64,000 nt of DNA from Maea johnstoni (lineage: Eukaryota; Annelida; Polychaeta; Spionida; Magelonidae), in contig OZ012684.1 of the NCBI GenBank assembly GCA_963942565.1, positions 93,941,525 to 94,005,524 on the forward strand, in the 5' to 3' direction. The notes under the pieces are model-generated. The model did not search any database and was not told the DNA's origin. It saw nothing but the letters and a program-made list of their open reading frames with translations. Made by a program: the position numbers and the translations under genes. Positions within the stretch are counted from its first letter, which is position 1. Each line of letters begins with the position of its first letter. Shown piece after piece: positions 10,351 to 22,237 of the stretch.

Positions 10351-13300
10351 CATATGGGCTCGATCAAGCACATGTTAGCATCTAAGCCAAAATATGTTTT
10401 CATTCGTAACACATCATGCCTTATATTGCTAGAAAGTAGTGGTGGGTCGATCAATCGCAAACTCGATTGCTCGGCTCGCTTTGGGCCGAGTTCCGATCAA
10501 TCGATCTTGCTTTCCATCGCTCGATCTTTGCCGAGCGATAATGAAAATAAACACGACGAGACGGCCGCCATCTTGAAAGATACGTCCGATCGGCGGGATA
10601 CACTGTAACTCACTTCTGGAGTGGATTACAGTGTATAATCTCACAGAACCAGCGGAATTGGTAAGTAACATTGTTAATATGATTCAGTTTTATTGTATGC
10701 ACTACATTCATACTTTATTTCAGGATGAAATTGATGCGTAGAGCAATCTATGGTATTGCACTTTCAGTTTCAGTTCCATTATTCTTTTACATTTCGCGAT
10801 CTCGCAATGTTTTAGTTTTTTATGAATGCATAGTTTTGCCGTTATTGCGTGTCAGGTAAACTACAAAATAATCGATTATAATCGATCAATCGCTCGGCGA
10901 ATGTGACGATTAATCGAGCCCGAAATTTTTAACGATTCCCAACACTACTAGAAAGCTGGTTATTTCTAGTTTCAGAATATCTTTGTTTTGTTTGTTTGTG
11001 TCCGCAAATAAAAAAGTTATGGATGTTTGAGTTAATGGTGTCCACGTTATATCAAAATGAGACATCAGCATTCATTTTAGCTATCTGATTCATTAACACC
11101 ATACTTTCCTTTGAATGATAAAATCAACTCAAATTTAGGTTTAAACTAGGTTTTTGGAGGTCCTCCTCTAATCACTTGACAAAAAATTGTGTTTGGAAAC
11201 TTGAAAAGTGTTTTTTGTGGAAGTTGAAAATTGGGATACTTGTGACTCCGTCACATGTGACTCCGTCACACAAAAAACATGTTTTTTTAATTTTTCTCAA
11301 ATAGAAAATTGGACTAAAATGCTCAAAACTCAATAAAAACAGGTAAATTGGATGTGATGAATGATGAAATAGCTATTTTGGAAAAATTTCATTATTATGG
11401 TAGTTTTTGAACTAGGTAAAAATCAGTGACTCCGTCACGTGACGGAGTCACAGCTTATGTCATGCAGGATATTAGGAAGAATAAATGAGGGAAACATCAA
11501 CCTCTGCAATAAAACGGCTTCTAATGGTTTGATGATAACAATTTTAAGTTACTAAGATGTTATTTACTAGTATAGAGATAATTACTTTGACTCAAAAATG
11601 GTCTTCTCAGTGGTAACAAGTGTTTCTAGGTACTGATGTACTCTTGATGTATACATCACTTCATACCTGAGATATAGCTGTCAAGAAGATGTGATCTGAG
11701 TGAAGTATAGTTACTTTTTCATAGCTTAATTAACTCTTTGTAAGCAAGTAGGATGAGATATGGTATCAATTTATTTCTTAATATGCATCTCTTTTCTGTG
11801 TTAGTAGCTCTGGAAATGACCTTTCTCTGAGGTCTGTACCATACCATAGCATTAAGATGACAGTTCCAATTGACAGGAGACTTGCCCTATGCATTTTCAA
11901 GATGATAGTGCTCAGTAATTTAAAAAGCCTATTTCTTAATTGTATATATACATATACAGTACCATAGCTTCAATAGATTTTTCCTTGAAAAGTGTTGTCT
12001 GGAACTACAAAACATTCGAAAATCACTGAAAGAAAGCTGTTGGTTTTGTATTAATGGCTATAACATTTTTTTTCTTGAATCTTTTCAAAAATAAAAGTAC
12101 ATGTATGTAAATATCAAAAAGTTGGCAAATCGTTTTAGTTGTCACAAGTATGAATAGGTTGAGAAAAGATGCTAATCCAAAACTCTTAATAGTTATGTAA
12201 GCTTAGCAAGTACATTTCTGTAAATTACTAAATAATTCTGTTCCCCAGTTTTTCACATCTTCATAACTTACAACATGATAGTTCCAAAATCCATACCCCA
12301 TTGTCTTATCCTATTCTTCAGTTCTTTACAGTACCATAACTTTGTTGTCCCAAAATACATGATGTTCTCCTAACTCGTGGCATTGGCTTAATATAGAAAG
12401 TTCTTTTAGTCAGTTTATTCCATGGTTACACAGGTCCATAGCTTCAGACATGATGCAGTGACAAAACATGATATTTTCCTTTCTCATTGTATTGTCTTAA
12501 TCTACTGATGCGGATTGCCTTTACTCCAGTGCCACACCTTTCAGGGGCAGTACAGGATATACCTGCCAAATTGCAATCCCCTGGTCTGGGCCGTCTGGCT
12601 TCTGACCAGTAAGTACATCCCTGTCTGGAGCCTCAGCTATTAGTACAGGATATCAACCCAATAAACACATGCCACAAGGCTTACACTGCTTTTGTTTCTC
12701 AGTTATGTATTTTAGGAAGTGAGAAGATGTAAAGGAGCTATGAGTAGATATCAAACCTCTCACCCTCTGTCAATGTAACTCACTCAAGAGTCAAGACGGA
12801 AAGAATTTCTAAACTGTTCAGAGAATATACTATCTGTATTGTTGTGTTTTTCAAAATGTGTTTCATCTTTGTTGAGTGTTAATGTTCATTTAAACTTTAA
12901 ATTTCAATGAGACACATAAATTTCCAAAAAAATTGATAATTAATGGCAAATTAGAAGAAAACCCATCATTTGCACTATCAGTGTGACTCCGTCACAGTGG
13001 GCAGATGTGACTCCGTCACAAGACTTTGTCTGACATTTTGCTCAATAAAATCATTATTGGAGATCATTTTTACTAAATATTTAGTTTTCTCATAGAAAAC
13101 AATATTTCAAAACATACCATCTAATAAAACTTTGAAAATTCTGAAAAGAACAGCATGTTATGGGGTTTTGAATAAAAGGGCTAAAATCAGGTGCTAATTT
13201 CCTGTGACTCCGTCACAGGCAACAAATTTCCACTTTTTGGCATTAAAAACTTTTTAAGTAAAATTATCTCTTCTATAATATGAAAGTACAAGTGGAGACC

Positions 13301-13404
13301 TTTATAATGATGTATAGTATGATTGGCTAGCTGTATGGCTTAATTGGGAAAATTCCTGACAACTGCAATTTTGTGACTCCGTCACAGCTTGATCGAGCCC
13401 ATAT
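10351..13404 (-). mobile_element. non-autonomous DNA transposon with eight GTGACTCCGTCAC motifs (element B)
   Basis: The ends are CATATGGGCTCGATCAAGC (10351) and its inverse GCTTGATCGAGCCCATAT (to 13404), matching 18 of 19 bases. ATAT flanks GGGCTCG on both sides and could be a 4-bp target duplication or part of the terminus. The 13-mer GTGACTCCGTCAC occurs eight times without mismatch, mostly inside TGTGACTCCGTCACA. A tandem pair is at 11241-11270, a tail-to-tail pair forming a perfect 26-bp palindrome at 11426-11451, and single copies at 12982-12996, 13006-13020, 13203-13217 and 13372-13386. The last abuts the terminal repeat. No transposase frame is present. The element runs opposite to the one at 48899-51879, with which it shares both ends and motif positions. 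A hAT MITE is nested at 10437-10947. Confidence 0.88.
10437..10947. mobile_element. hAT-type MITE with 8-bp target duplication
   Basis: A 511-bp insert is flanked by a perfect 8-bp duplication CTAGAAAG (10429-10436 and 10948-10955). Its termini are TAGTGGTGGGTCGATCAATCG and, inverted, TAGTGTTGGGAATCGTTAAA: the TAGTG.TGGG ends and 8-bp duplication typical of hAT elements. The sub-terminal DNA is rich in CGATCAATCG/CGATTAATCG-type sequence, and an internal inverted pair TACACTGTAA/TTACAGTGTA lies near 10598-10637. It has no transposase gene. Its site lies inside the element at 10351-13404, so it arrived later. Confidence 0.9.
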
Positions 13405-13774
13405 ATGATAATTCCAACAGAAACCAAATACATGTACCAAATGTGGTAGGATTGGTAGGAGTCAGTCGGATTTAAGTGTATTCAATAACATATCAGTTAT
13501 CATTCCCTAAGTGATACAGTCTCCTGTTTCCTGTCATCAAGTGCTGTAATTGGCTGCTACTAATGGGGTATATCCTTGCTAACTAATCCAATTGATTAGG
13601 CCAGTACACACTAGACTACTACAAGCCAATCTCTGCCATTCCATTCTGTGTGAAACAATGGTTCAGATTGACAATGATACGAAGATACTGTAAAAGGATG
13701 CAAGACTTAAGGTACATTCATTTCTGTGCACATTAATGAACTAGCGCCTGAGAACAGCGATTACCTATATATAA

Positions 13775-14084
13775 AGTCTTAGCCAGAAATTTCAAAGTGG
13801 GTGCCCAAAATATAATAAAACTTCTGGGCATTCAATATTCCAAGGGAAACATAATCACTTCCAATTTGTAAAACAACCTTAAGGATACATTTCTTAATAA
13901 GAAACTGAAGAATACTCAAAAATAATATCCTTGCATTCATAGTGACTTGAAAATTTCAAAATTAAATATATATGCTTGAAATTGGAATTTCTAGAAATTC
14001 ATCAAAAATATTTGGGTGTCCTAATGTGGAATTTTTGAGGGTTTGTGTGGCCAATAACCACTAGATGCCCTACCGGCTAAGCGA
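13775..14084 (+). mobile_element. CTTAGCCAGGA-type MITE, subtype 1
   Basis: It begins AAGTCTTAGCCAGAAATTTC followed by GTGGGTGCCCAAAATATAAT. Near the other end are TTTGGGTGTCCTAATG, TTTTTGAGGGTTTGTGTGGCC and CTACCGGCTAAGCGACTGG. The same landmarks in the same order recur at 15416, 38277 (reverse), 46513, 54536 (reverse) and 58238. Non-coding. Confidence 0.7.
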
Positions 14085-15415
14085 CTGGTTTGAATACTAT
14101 ACAGTGAATAGCAAGTAGGGCAGATGGTTAGGGTTGTTCCTGCACTCACTTCTCTGTTTCACCCTATAATTTTCCTGTTGGCTGCTTGTCCTCAGAGTCT
14201 AGACACAACATAACCTATTAAAGATTATGGCAATTTAATGGGCAGAGATTGAGTGTTACATGGTGACATTTCATGACTGTTATCAGATTCACACAAATCA
14301 ACTGCAATCACATCTATCATCCCTGAATGTCTATATTTTCTTTGATGAGTTTAGAACATCAGGACATCTTGTATCATCTGGTATTAGGGACGGTACTTCA
14401 GAGAGGAGAAATACAAGTGGTGGAGAGTGATCTGCAACATCTGTGGCTGATCAGTTGATCCTTATTGATATCAGAATGTCCCCTAAGATTTACACACAGG
14501 AAAATAGACTACATTAATACTAGTAAGACCTTCACTGAAAGAGAGTTAACCCAGAAATATTTGGGGTTTTTTCAGGTTCTTTGATGTAGTGCTCAGTAAC
14601 TTGTTTATACTACCTCGTGATGAAATTTGGTTGAAAATCAACATTGTTAAATATTTCATCTGGATTGGCAACTCACAAACCTCCCAATATCATAGATACT
14701 TGATGGAAAATCATCAGTATTTGCCAGAAATCCACAGATAAATGATATCTAGGATTATCATTTATGAATGTCTTAAAAAGGGATCCACAATCCACGAAAT
14801 ATTCTTATCGAATTGTTTTGGTCAAGCTTGGAAATGAAATTCTTCTTTGAATAATAGCACAGAATTGGACTTTAGATGCCAGAATACAGATTTAAAGCTT
14901 AGCTTAAAGAGATGTCTTGACTGCCATGACAGATTTCACACACCTGCCTGTCAAGGTAAAACAGCTTTTCATCTTTGCTACGAGACGGGAGCGTCATCGG
15001 TATCTTTGCCACGCTGGATCAAATAATGTGCATGCACGGATCCTTTATCATAAGGCAGGCACCGTACACTGAATGAAAGTCAATACAAGCTTTTTTATGC
15101 TTCTCTGTCATTTGCCTTTTGAGGTAGCACTACATTATACATGCCTGCCTACTCCCCATGTTCTCGGGAGCCTCAGGGACTCGGTCGCCCAGGTCCTTGG
15201 CGTGACATGCAAGATTGGGAGATTGGGACACGCAGGCAGACAGAGGCTAGTCAGCTTCTTCTTGTATATACTGCACGGGGAAATAGAGCGTGAAGCCCAG
15301 AATTGTCAAATACGCAATCAGTTTTGTTAGGTTCATCCTGGATAACCAGAGGCAACTCAGTGACTACCGTAATGAATTCCCTTTGGATAAGATATTCCGA
15401 TGCTTGCCAGTCCGG
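14085..15415. other. non-coding stretch
   Basis: No gene recognised. An 85-codon open frame at 15073-15330 has no recognisable domain or splice context. Confidence 0.4.
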
Positions 15416-15697
15416 GTGTTAGCCAGGATATAGTGACTTTGGGGGCATACTCTTTTTCAAGGGAGACAACAATTTATTCAGATACAACCAAAAACATTTT
15501 TTACTTATTGAAATAATGCATAATATCCTTATTAAATGTCATGGGAATTATATTGAGATGAAAAAATTCAATGATATGCTTGAAAATAACATTTTAAAAA
15601 TTTCTTCACAAAATATTTGGATGTCCTCACTGTCCTGATGAGTGATTTTAGAGGGTTTGGGTGTCCAAATGACGCCTAGACGTCCTGCTGGATAATA
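15416..15697 (+). mobile_element. CTTAGCCAGGA-type MITE, subtype 1
   Basis: The left end is TGTTAGCCAGGATATAGTGAC. The right part has GTGATTTTAGAGGGTTTGGG, TGTCCAAATGACGCCTAGACG and TCCTGCTGGATAATAC, as in the other subtype-1 copies. The ends are worn, so this is an old copy. Confidence 0.65.
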
Positions 15698-18373
15698 CAA
15701 ACTGAAAGAAGCCAGTCACCACAAAAATCGGGTTCAAAAACTTGTGGACATCCTTCACAACCAGAGTAGCTAGCTGCCCTAAGGATGCATATCCAGCAAG
15801 TGGCCTAGCTGGTCATCACAGATATAAAATAGTAGAATGGACACTCAGAAGAAACTAAGATTCTTCAAGAATGTCTAACGTGTGGGGAATGCTGCTTCAA
15901 AACTTGATAATCATCAGAAAGCAGAGGGGGTTAGAAGCTTAGAGACATTCTAAGGAGCAAGCTGCCCCCTAGGAGTGAAGTTCAACAAGTGACCTAGCTG
16001 GTCACCACAGATATGAAATTTGAACTGGAATGGATCAAGCCAACACCAGGGGCGAGCTGGGACTCCTCAAGAATGTCAAACGTTGGGGGAATGCGGCTTC
16101 ATTAAAAGCGTTGGCACCTCGTAAGAGTAAGAAAACAGGAAAGGCAGTATTGTGGTCTGCAGGCAAGAAGTGCATCATAGATCATGCTATGTAAATAGCG
16201 ATCAGTTTCCTCGTCCAACTGAGACTTTCTGTCCACAGCTGTCAGCAGGGGACAATTCACAGAGTTGCTGGACCGCACGAGTGATGGAAAACAGACAACC
16301 TATCTTGCCACAAGTAAATGACCTCTAGCTGCAATGTGTGTACAACCAACACAGCAACTTACTATTTACTACATATATGTAAAATTGGCAATTCAATCAT
16401 ATCAAAGCAATCTTACATCCGTACTAAACTGACCATCATCATCATTGTTATATTCACCTTGTATCTAACTGACCATGTGTCAACCATATGGTGATGATGA
16501 CTACAATCATCATTCTATATTCACTAAAATACATCAGTAACTGACTGAGCGTGTATCAAGCATATAATTATGATGATCATAAATTGATGATGATGACGAC
16601 ATAATCATCATCAATATCATCATCCTAATTCTATTCCAACATAATATGATAAGTTGAGTAGAAATATAATATTGAAATGCTCTTATCATGATAGCATAAT
16701 ATGGTACAAGGTTAAGACCTTCCATGTGTATCTTTAGCTCATCCTGTGGACAAGAAAGGAACTGGCAAGCGGTGTAAGATGTGACAGTGCCAGGTCTTTG
16801 AGGAATGGAGCAGTTGTTGATGAGAGAAGTCCAGATAAGCACGGTCGCATCCATGGGACCCTCCATCCCCTATCAGCTGGTCTCAGACAGACATGTGATA
16901 AGCTGCTAGGTCATCAACTCTCCAGCACATCAGCCAGCTCTGCATCATGCTCAAGCTACTACTACCCCCAATAGATAAGACACTACTCCAGGCAGCTTGG
17001 ACTGGCCTCACACTAAGTACTCTATAGCACTACAGCACTAGATGCAAATATTCAGCACCCCAGGTTGGAAATATGAATTCCTGATGTCAAATTAAGTACT
17101 TGTTTCAAAGATTTAATCTCTTTGAGATATCAAATATCTATAGATGTTAAGAGTTATTTTAACATCTACTTCAAAGTTGGCATTAATTGATACACTGACA
17201 TAGAAGAAATAACTATTCAGATGCCACTTTTTCTTGTGAAGCAGTTAGGATCTTGAACATCCCAAATTTGCGGTGCTTTGTTTTAGGGGTGTAGTGGGTT
17301 GAATCTGATCACTGTGCAGTTGGTGGCATGACCTGGTTGTGAGTGAAATCAGAGAGCGAAACCACAGATAGGGTTACTGTGTGACTGCCAATCCCCAGTA
17401 GTGCACAAAGGAATGGCCGGGCTGTGCCATCTCCATGGTACCGGCGGCCAGCAGCAGGACCAAGGGGCAAGTAGGGAAGACTCTGACCAATGTCTCCCTT
17501 TCCATTGTCTCACCCTGGCATTGTCTCAAAGGGAACAAAGGTCACAGGGGCTTCAATGATGATGCAACATCAATTATTTGGATAGCACTCAGATCACTCA
17601 GGAGTCAAGAGCCTCTTCTTGAACATATGTCCTTCATTAGGGGGAAAACATGTAGCTTGCACATGGCACTATCATTCTGAGAGCAGACATCCATCTCTCT
17701 GCTGTTAGTATTGAACCTAGTTACACCAGCAAGGCAGTAAGCCTGAACATGTCCAAGCAAGACAAAGAGAAATACTGTTTTCCATGATTTAAGTGTAGAT
17801 TGAATACTGAAATAAGAAAGTCTAAATAGTAAATAGAGCATTTAATTTGATTGAATTATCATGAATAAAATACCACCTTTTCAACTGACTAGTAAATGCA
17901 CAGTTTTGGTTAGGAAGAATAAGAAAGTACCCCATTTCTTCGCAGTGTCAACATATTACAAATCTTTCTTTATTCAACTATGACCTAGGAGGTCTGTCTG
18001 ACAATTCTGCAGAACTCATTTGGTAGGAGAGCATGCTGAAAACTTGAACATTAAGATAAATTACAGTAAAATTGTAAATGGCATGGTGGAGTACATGTGG
18101 TCAAAAGGTTAGCAGGCTGCCAGGCTATGTTATCAGATATCCAAGCTTCTCTGAGCCATTGATACTGAGTGATCATTACTCACATGTTCTCAAAAGCTGA
18201 TAACTCAACAGATGACATTATTTAGAGACCCATTAAATTCACAGAGCTCTATAGGTTGTAACAGTTCCTTCTGGTTCTATAATACAAGTAACCTCCTTGT
18301 AAACTAAGATTTAAGCATATATAGAAGCTAAATGTTTGCAATGATAAAAATTAGTTAAAATTACTAACTCTGA
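15698..18373. other. non-coding stretch, probable afadin intron 1
   Basis: Nothing clearly coding. It includes ATGATGATGAC/ATCATCATC simple sequence near 16430-16620, and a near-duplicate pair (AGCTAGCTGCCCTAAGGATG near 15767, CAAGCTGCCCCCTAGGAGTG near 15959) followed by matching GTGGCCTAGCTGGTCATCAC-like text, suggesting a local duplication of about 190 bp. Confidence 0.4.
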
Positions 18374-18837
18374 TCAGGGACGTATATTACCTTTAATAAA
18401 CATTCCTGCTCTGATCAAGTAGGTGATATACTTCCCACTATATACTGCCATGAACATAACCTGTAGAACTAGATGTAAAACATGACACCTTCTTGACTTC
18501 TCCAATGCTGTTATATACCCAGCCAATATTTCCTGAGAGACAGAGGGTATTTTCCTGTCTCCGTTCACCAGATCCTGTTCTAATGACTGACAGTATCTGG
18601 GAAAAGTTTTAAGACAAATCCATTTTAGAAAATAGATGTTCCATTTGCTTATAAATTACCTTTAAATCCCAGAACAGACCAAAATCTTGCTTGAGTTGGA
18701 TCCATGGAAGTATCTTGATACTTAAATTGTTCTACAGTATTCCTCAGAAATAAATCAAGGAAAACCATTACCTTACTAGCAATGGCTTCACATAAGTTGA
18801 AATACAATCTGGAATCTGGGGAAGGTAAACCTACCAA
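18374..18837 (-). other. possible coding exons, unrecognised
   Basis: Two minus-strand frames have protein-like composition. One covers 18837 down to about 18661 (contains SRLYFNLCEAIASKVMVFLD and TQARFWSVLGFK) and ends at a good donor, AAAG/gtaatt. The other covers about 18595 down to 18374 (contains KIPSVSQEILAGYITALEK) and follows an acceptor-like TTTTCCCAG. Their phases do not match if these sites are spliced: joining them puts a stop in frame. The implied intron is also only about 63 bases. No known domain is recognised. They could be two exons of another transcript, a decayed gene, or chance. Confidence 0.25.
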
Positions 18838-21056
18838 AATGATACTACATAAGAAAATGTCCTAATTCTTCCAAAATAAGACCACCTTTTTGCTTTAAAT
18901 GTTTACATGGCATTACTACAGTTCTTTCAAAGACCTTCTACAAGTACGCATTCTTGAAGAATAAATTACTGAAATATTATTGGGTGTCATACATTTTTTT
19001 GTTGAAAAGAGTCAATCTAAAGATCAACTCTTGCATCACATGTTAAGTTAGTCTGTTTGTTTTAAGAGGAAATGTCAGAAGGTCAAGTAAACAACTACTA
19101 GAACAGATGTATGCCAGGTTCATGTCAAAGCTGGATTTTCAAGTGATAGATCTTGCCATGTGTAGCCAGAACAATTCCTAAGTTCGCACTTGTGAAGATT
19201 CTACAATATTTTAGAAGCATGGCTAAGAATTCTTGGAATCAAAAAACAATGGATAGCTCTAGACCTTTTAAATTTATGACAAATGATACCTAAGGCATAC
19301 AGACCTACCTGCACCAAAATGGATTCAGACAGGTTGGACTCTATTGTTTTTCTTGTCATTCTGACAAGCATAGACCTTTCTTTTTAAGTAGTGTTGCTTG
19401 ACACACAACCCACTCGACTGAGTCTTTGGGGAAACTTTTTTAATGAATGGAAGTGAAAGTTTGTGAGCTAGAATTCCTTTTTTCACCAGTCATTCTCTAG
19501 ATCTATATTCTATATACATGTGTCAAATTCTGTTAAGCCAGCATTTTCCTTTTTGTGACTGACCTGTCTACCAACTCAGAATAAATATGTATCATTACTA
19601 GTACTTACTGAGTCAGTAACTAGTTTTCTGAATCTGAATCTGAGTCTTTACTGAGCTAACTCTATTTAGAGTAGCACGCTCAGGGGGTGTGGCAAGTAAT
19701 TTTTTTTAGATTTATGACAGCATTGATCAAATTAGATTCTCCAAATTATCAAGTCTGTCACTGCCCGTTACTGTCCAGTTGAGCCCTTATTATCATTTTA
19801 GAGTGTTGGGAATTTTGTATTTATAAGCTCATGGGACAGCTTATTATATTACACTCAACACATGAATTTCATCTGAAAGTTGTGGATCCAAACCAAGGCT
19901 GTAACTATAATATCAAAAAAATTGGCAAAGGAAGCTCGGATATTGCATGTTGTTGTTGGCACATGTGGGTGTCCCACTTAATGAGTAACCTATGAGCAAT
20001 AGTGTATGTATGTCAAGGATCAATATACATATGGGTTTCTCATACTGGTATGCAGATACTGTGTATAGCTTATCTTGAATACACAAACAAATTACATTCA
20101 TTGTTACTGATCTAATTGGCATCAATTACCATGTTAGATCAAAACACATTTCAGACACACGTTTCTTATAACAGTAATTTATCATTTGTATGTTTCAAAT
20201 GAGTATGAAATATCATAAGTATTAGTCATGATGTAGTGCAGTCGTACAGCTACACTTGAATACTTGTGTGTTGTGCCAATTGAAACTTGAACTCCAAACA
20301 ACTAATACCTCACTATGCTGATGTTCTGAACATCACAAGGACCTCCAAGTAAAACAATACCATTCCTAATCCTATCCCAATTGCAATTACCAGTTTACGA
20401 CTCCCAAGGGGTTCGACTATAAAGCAGCTTGTTGCTTGAAGTTTTCCTGCATTAAATTGGCACAAGACAGGTAGCCGTTTCCTCCTGTATTGAGCTCTAC
20501 TGCGTAACGGTAGTTAAAATACTTAGAACAATATCTACAACATATTTGAGTTTCACCATATCCGTGAATTGGTCAAAGCTTGTCTTGTGTAAAACATTAG
20601 ATAGTTGAGACCCGCTCAAGTAGGTCATCTTCGATGCCGATTGACCTCAACTTCACTCGATACCCGCCCAGTTCCCCACCCCATTTTCGCCCCTTTCAGA
20701 CGCCAAGATTCAGGGCATACTAACTCCTTAAATAGGACACCCAAGCAGTTTTTACTTCAGATGATGTGTTCTTAAATAAAACTTGAGTTTATTTTTTCTG
20801 TTAAATTATTGCTGTAGGTATTTAAAAAGTTGTTCGAAACCTGAAGATGATACAAGCCATGAAGTTGTTTTGATTTCCAATGCTATGGAGGCAGCCATGT
20901 TGGAATTCGAATGTTTTCTCCAAACTTTGATCAAAGTTTTAGGTGAGTTGCGTTAGCTGTAAGAGAGGTGCAAGCCAGGGAAGTATCAAGTGGATAAAGG
21001 AATGAATGCATGGGCCGTATAGTCCATATTTAACCCCACTCGTATTGGGTACCTAC
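18838..21056 (-). other. start of afadin intron 1
   Basis: This is the DNA immediately downstream of the afadin exon 1 donor on the minus strand. It is AT-rich with no conserved coding segment. A donor-like TGGTGCAG/gtaggt on the minus strand near 19311-19320 follows a short open frame but was not supported further. Confidence 0.5.
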
Positions 21057-21161
21057 CTCGTTCGGCAAACTCAACTCGAAAAGATCCAAACGGTTAGCAT
21101 TCCATTCCTGGATTTGTCGCATGAGCCGTTGTCTTTCTTCTTCTTTAGATACGGACGCCAT
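21057..21161 (-). CDS. AFDN: afadin, first coding exon
   Basis: The minus strand reads 35 codons from ATG (21161) to GAG (21057), followed by a consensus donor gtaggt. The peptide is MASVSKEEERQRLMRQIQEW followed by NANRLDLFELSLPNE. Human afadin begins MSAGGRDEERRKLADIIHHW followed by NANRLDLFEISQPTE, as I remember it, and the human exon boundary also follows that final E. Afadin is an adherens-junction scaffold that binds nectin tails, F-actin and Rap GTPases. Only the short helix before the first Ras-association domain is encoded here. The rest of the gene must lie to the left; I searched for the next segment (DLEFHGVMRFYFQD in human) and did not find it in this window, so intron 1 probably exceeds 21 kb. 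Confidence 0.9.
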
Positions 21162-21330
21162 TTTGGTGGTTACGGAGTACACTTAACACCTGTTAACTAT
21201 ATCATCCCTGATACATCCGCGCTTTGATCGTATTTCCACTAAAACTTGCTCCAAAAGTGCAGTTAATTTGACAGTACACTCGGATCTGCGGCCTCCGTAA
21301 GACGTAGCGAGGAGTCACCGCGCATGCTCA
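21162..21330 (-). promoter_or_regulatory. afadin 5' untranslated / promoter-proximal region
   Basis: This is the DNA directly upstream of the afadin start on the minus strand. It is richer in G, C and CpG than its surroundings (for example GATCTGCGGCCTCCGTAAGA near 21283). The ATG lies in AAAATGGCGTCC, close to a YY1 site, which is common at TATA-less metazoan promoters. No TATA box is evident. The transcription start is not defined. Confidence 0.45.
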
Positions 21331-21984
21331 GAACCACGAAATTAATTTGCAAATTTTATAGGTCAAAGGTCATCGCTGGAACCGATAGCTTAAGGTGGAT
21401 CTGCACTAGGGTGGGTCTGCGCTTCCCAAAAAACCCTAGACAAAGACTGAGTGAAGTCAAAATATATATCTTTAATATATCCGCATATACGTTTATTTTA
21501 AACAGCGTATGTTTCGCAAAGATGTTATTCATAATAAAGGTTTGAAACAAGCACCTGCAGGGCGGCGCAAGCACTATCCAGATGCCACTGAAAGCGTGCT
21601 TTATTGACTAGTGTGTGTGCCATGGATAGCGAGAGACCGGTTGTTTAATTAGTTTGTGACTCTGAGCAATTGTCATTACTTATTCTACATTCGGTTTGTG
21701 TCTCTATCCAGGCCAACTTTTCATTTTACTGATTTGTCTCTGTGGCCTTTCTCGAGACACATATCCAAGCCGTGTGTGAATCCGCAGCAGAGTTGTCGCT
21801 TGTTAAATTAAGGCGAGTAACATGACGACCAGACTTATATCATTCAAGTATGTAATGTTTGATTTGTTAATTTGCCCCAAGCCGGCAGGTGACAATGGTT
21901 AAGTGTTTTATTATTTTAGACAGAACTTTCGAAGTGGGAACTTTTGCCATTTCAAATTTCCTACGTATGCTAAAGGCCTGACTT
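21331..21984. other. intergenic, no gene recognised
   Basis: Between the afadin promoter region and a hairpin at 21985. Short open frames on both strands (21324-21574) overlap each other and have no recognisable content. Confidence 0.4.
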
Positions 21985-22063
21985 ATCGATCATCAGCCAC
22001 TACTTTGGGAGCATCTGTTATGATGGCGTACAGACGCTCCCAAAGTCTTGGCTGATGATCGAT
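21985..22063. other. 79-base hairpin, pre-miRNA-like or tiny foldback
   Basis: The left arm 21985-22018 (ATCGATCATCAGCCACTACT...) pairs with the right arm 22030-22063 (...AGTCTTGGCTGATGATCGAT) over 34 positions. There are only three mismatches (a 2-base internal loop and one A/C) and an 11-base loop. Size and pairing fit a microRNA precursor, but a short inverted-repeat element would look the same. I do not recognise a known mature microRNA in it. Confidence 0.5.
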
Positions 22064-22237
22064 TTATACACAATTCTGATGACATTCTAATTTAGGCTAG
22101 AAATTTCCGAAAATGAAGATATATTTAATCATACTTTATAAAATGCAGAAACATTCATAAAGTGCCTTTTGCTGGATATATTGGTAGTTAATTTCAATTG
22201 AAAGTACCCAGGAAATATGCATATAAAATGGAAGCAG

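Noticed and set aside
10270-10671. Open frames of 112 and 80 codons on opposite strands
   Set aside because: They lie across the terminus of element B and the hAT MITE; composition is that of inverted-repeat DNA.
21821-21850. Possible alternative first exon MTTRLISFK on the plus strand
   Set aside because: Nine codons only, with a weak donor CAAGTATGT and no downstream partner exon.
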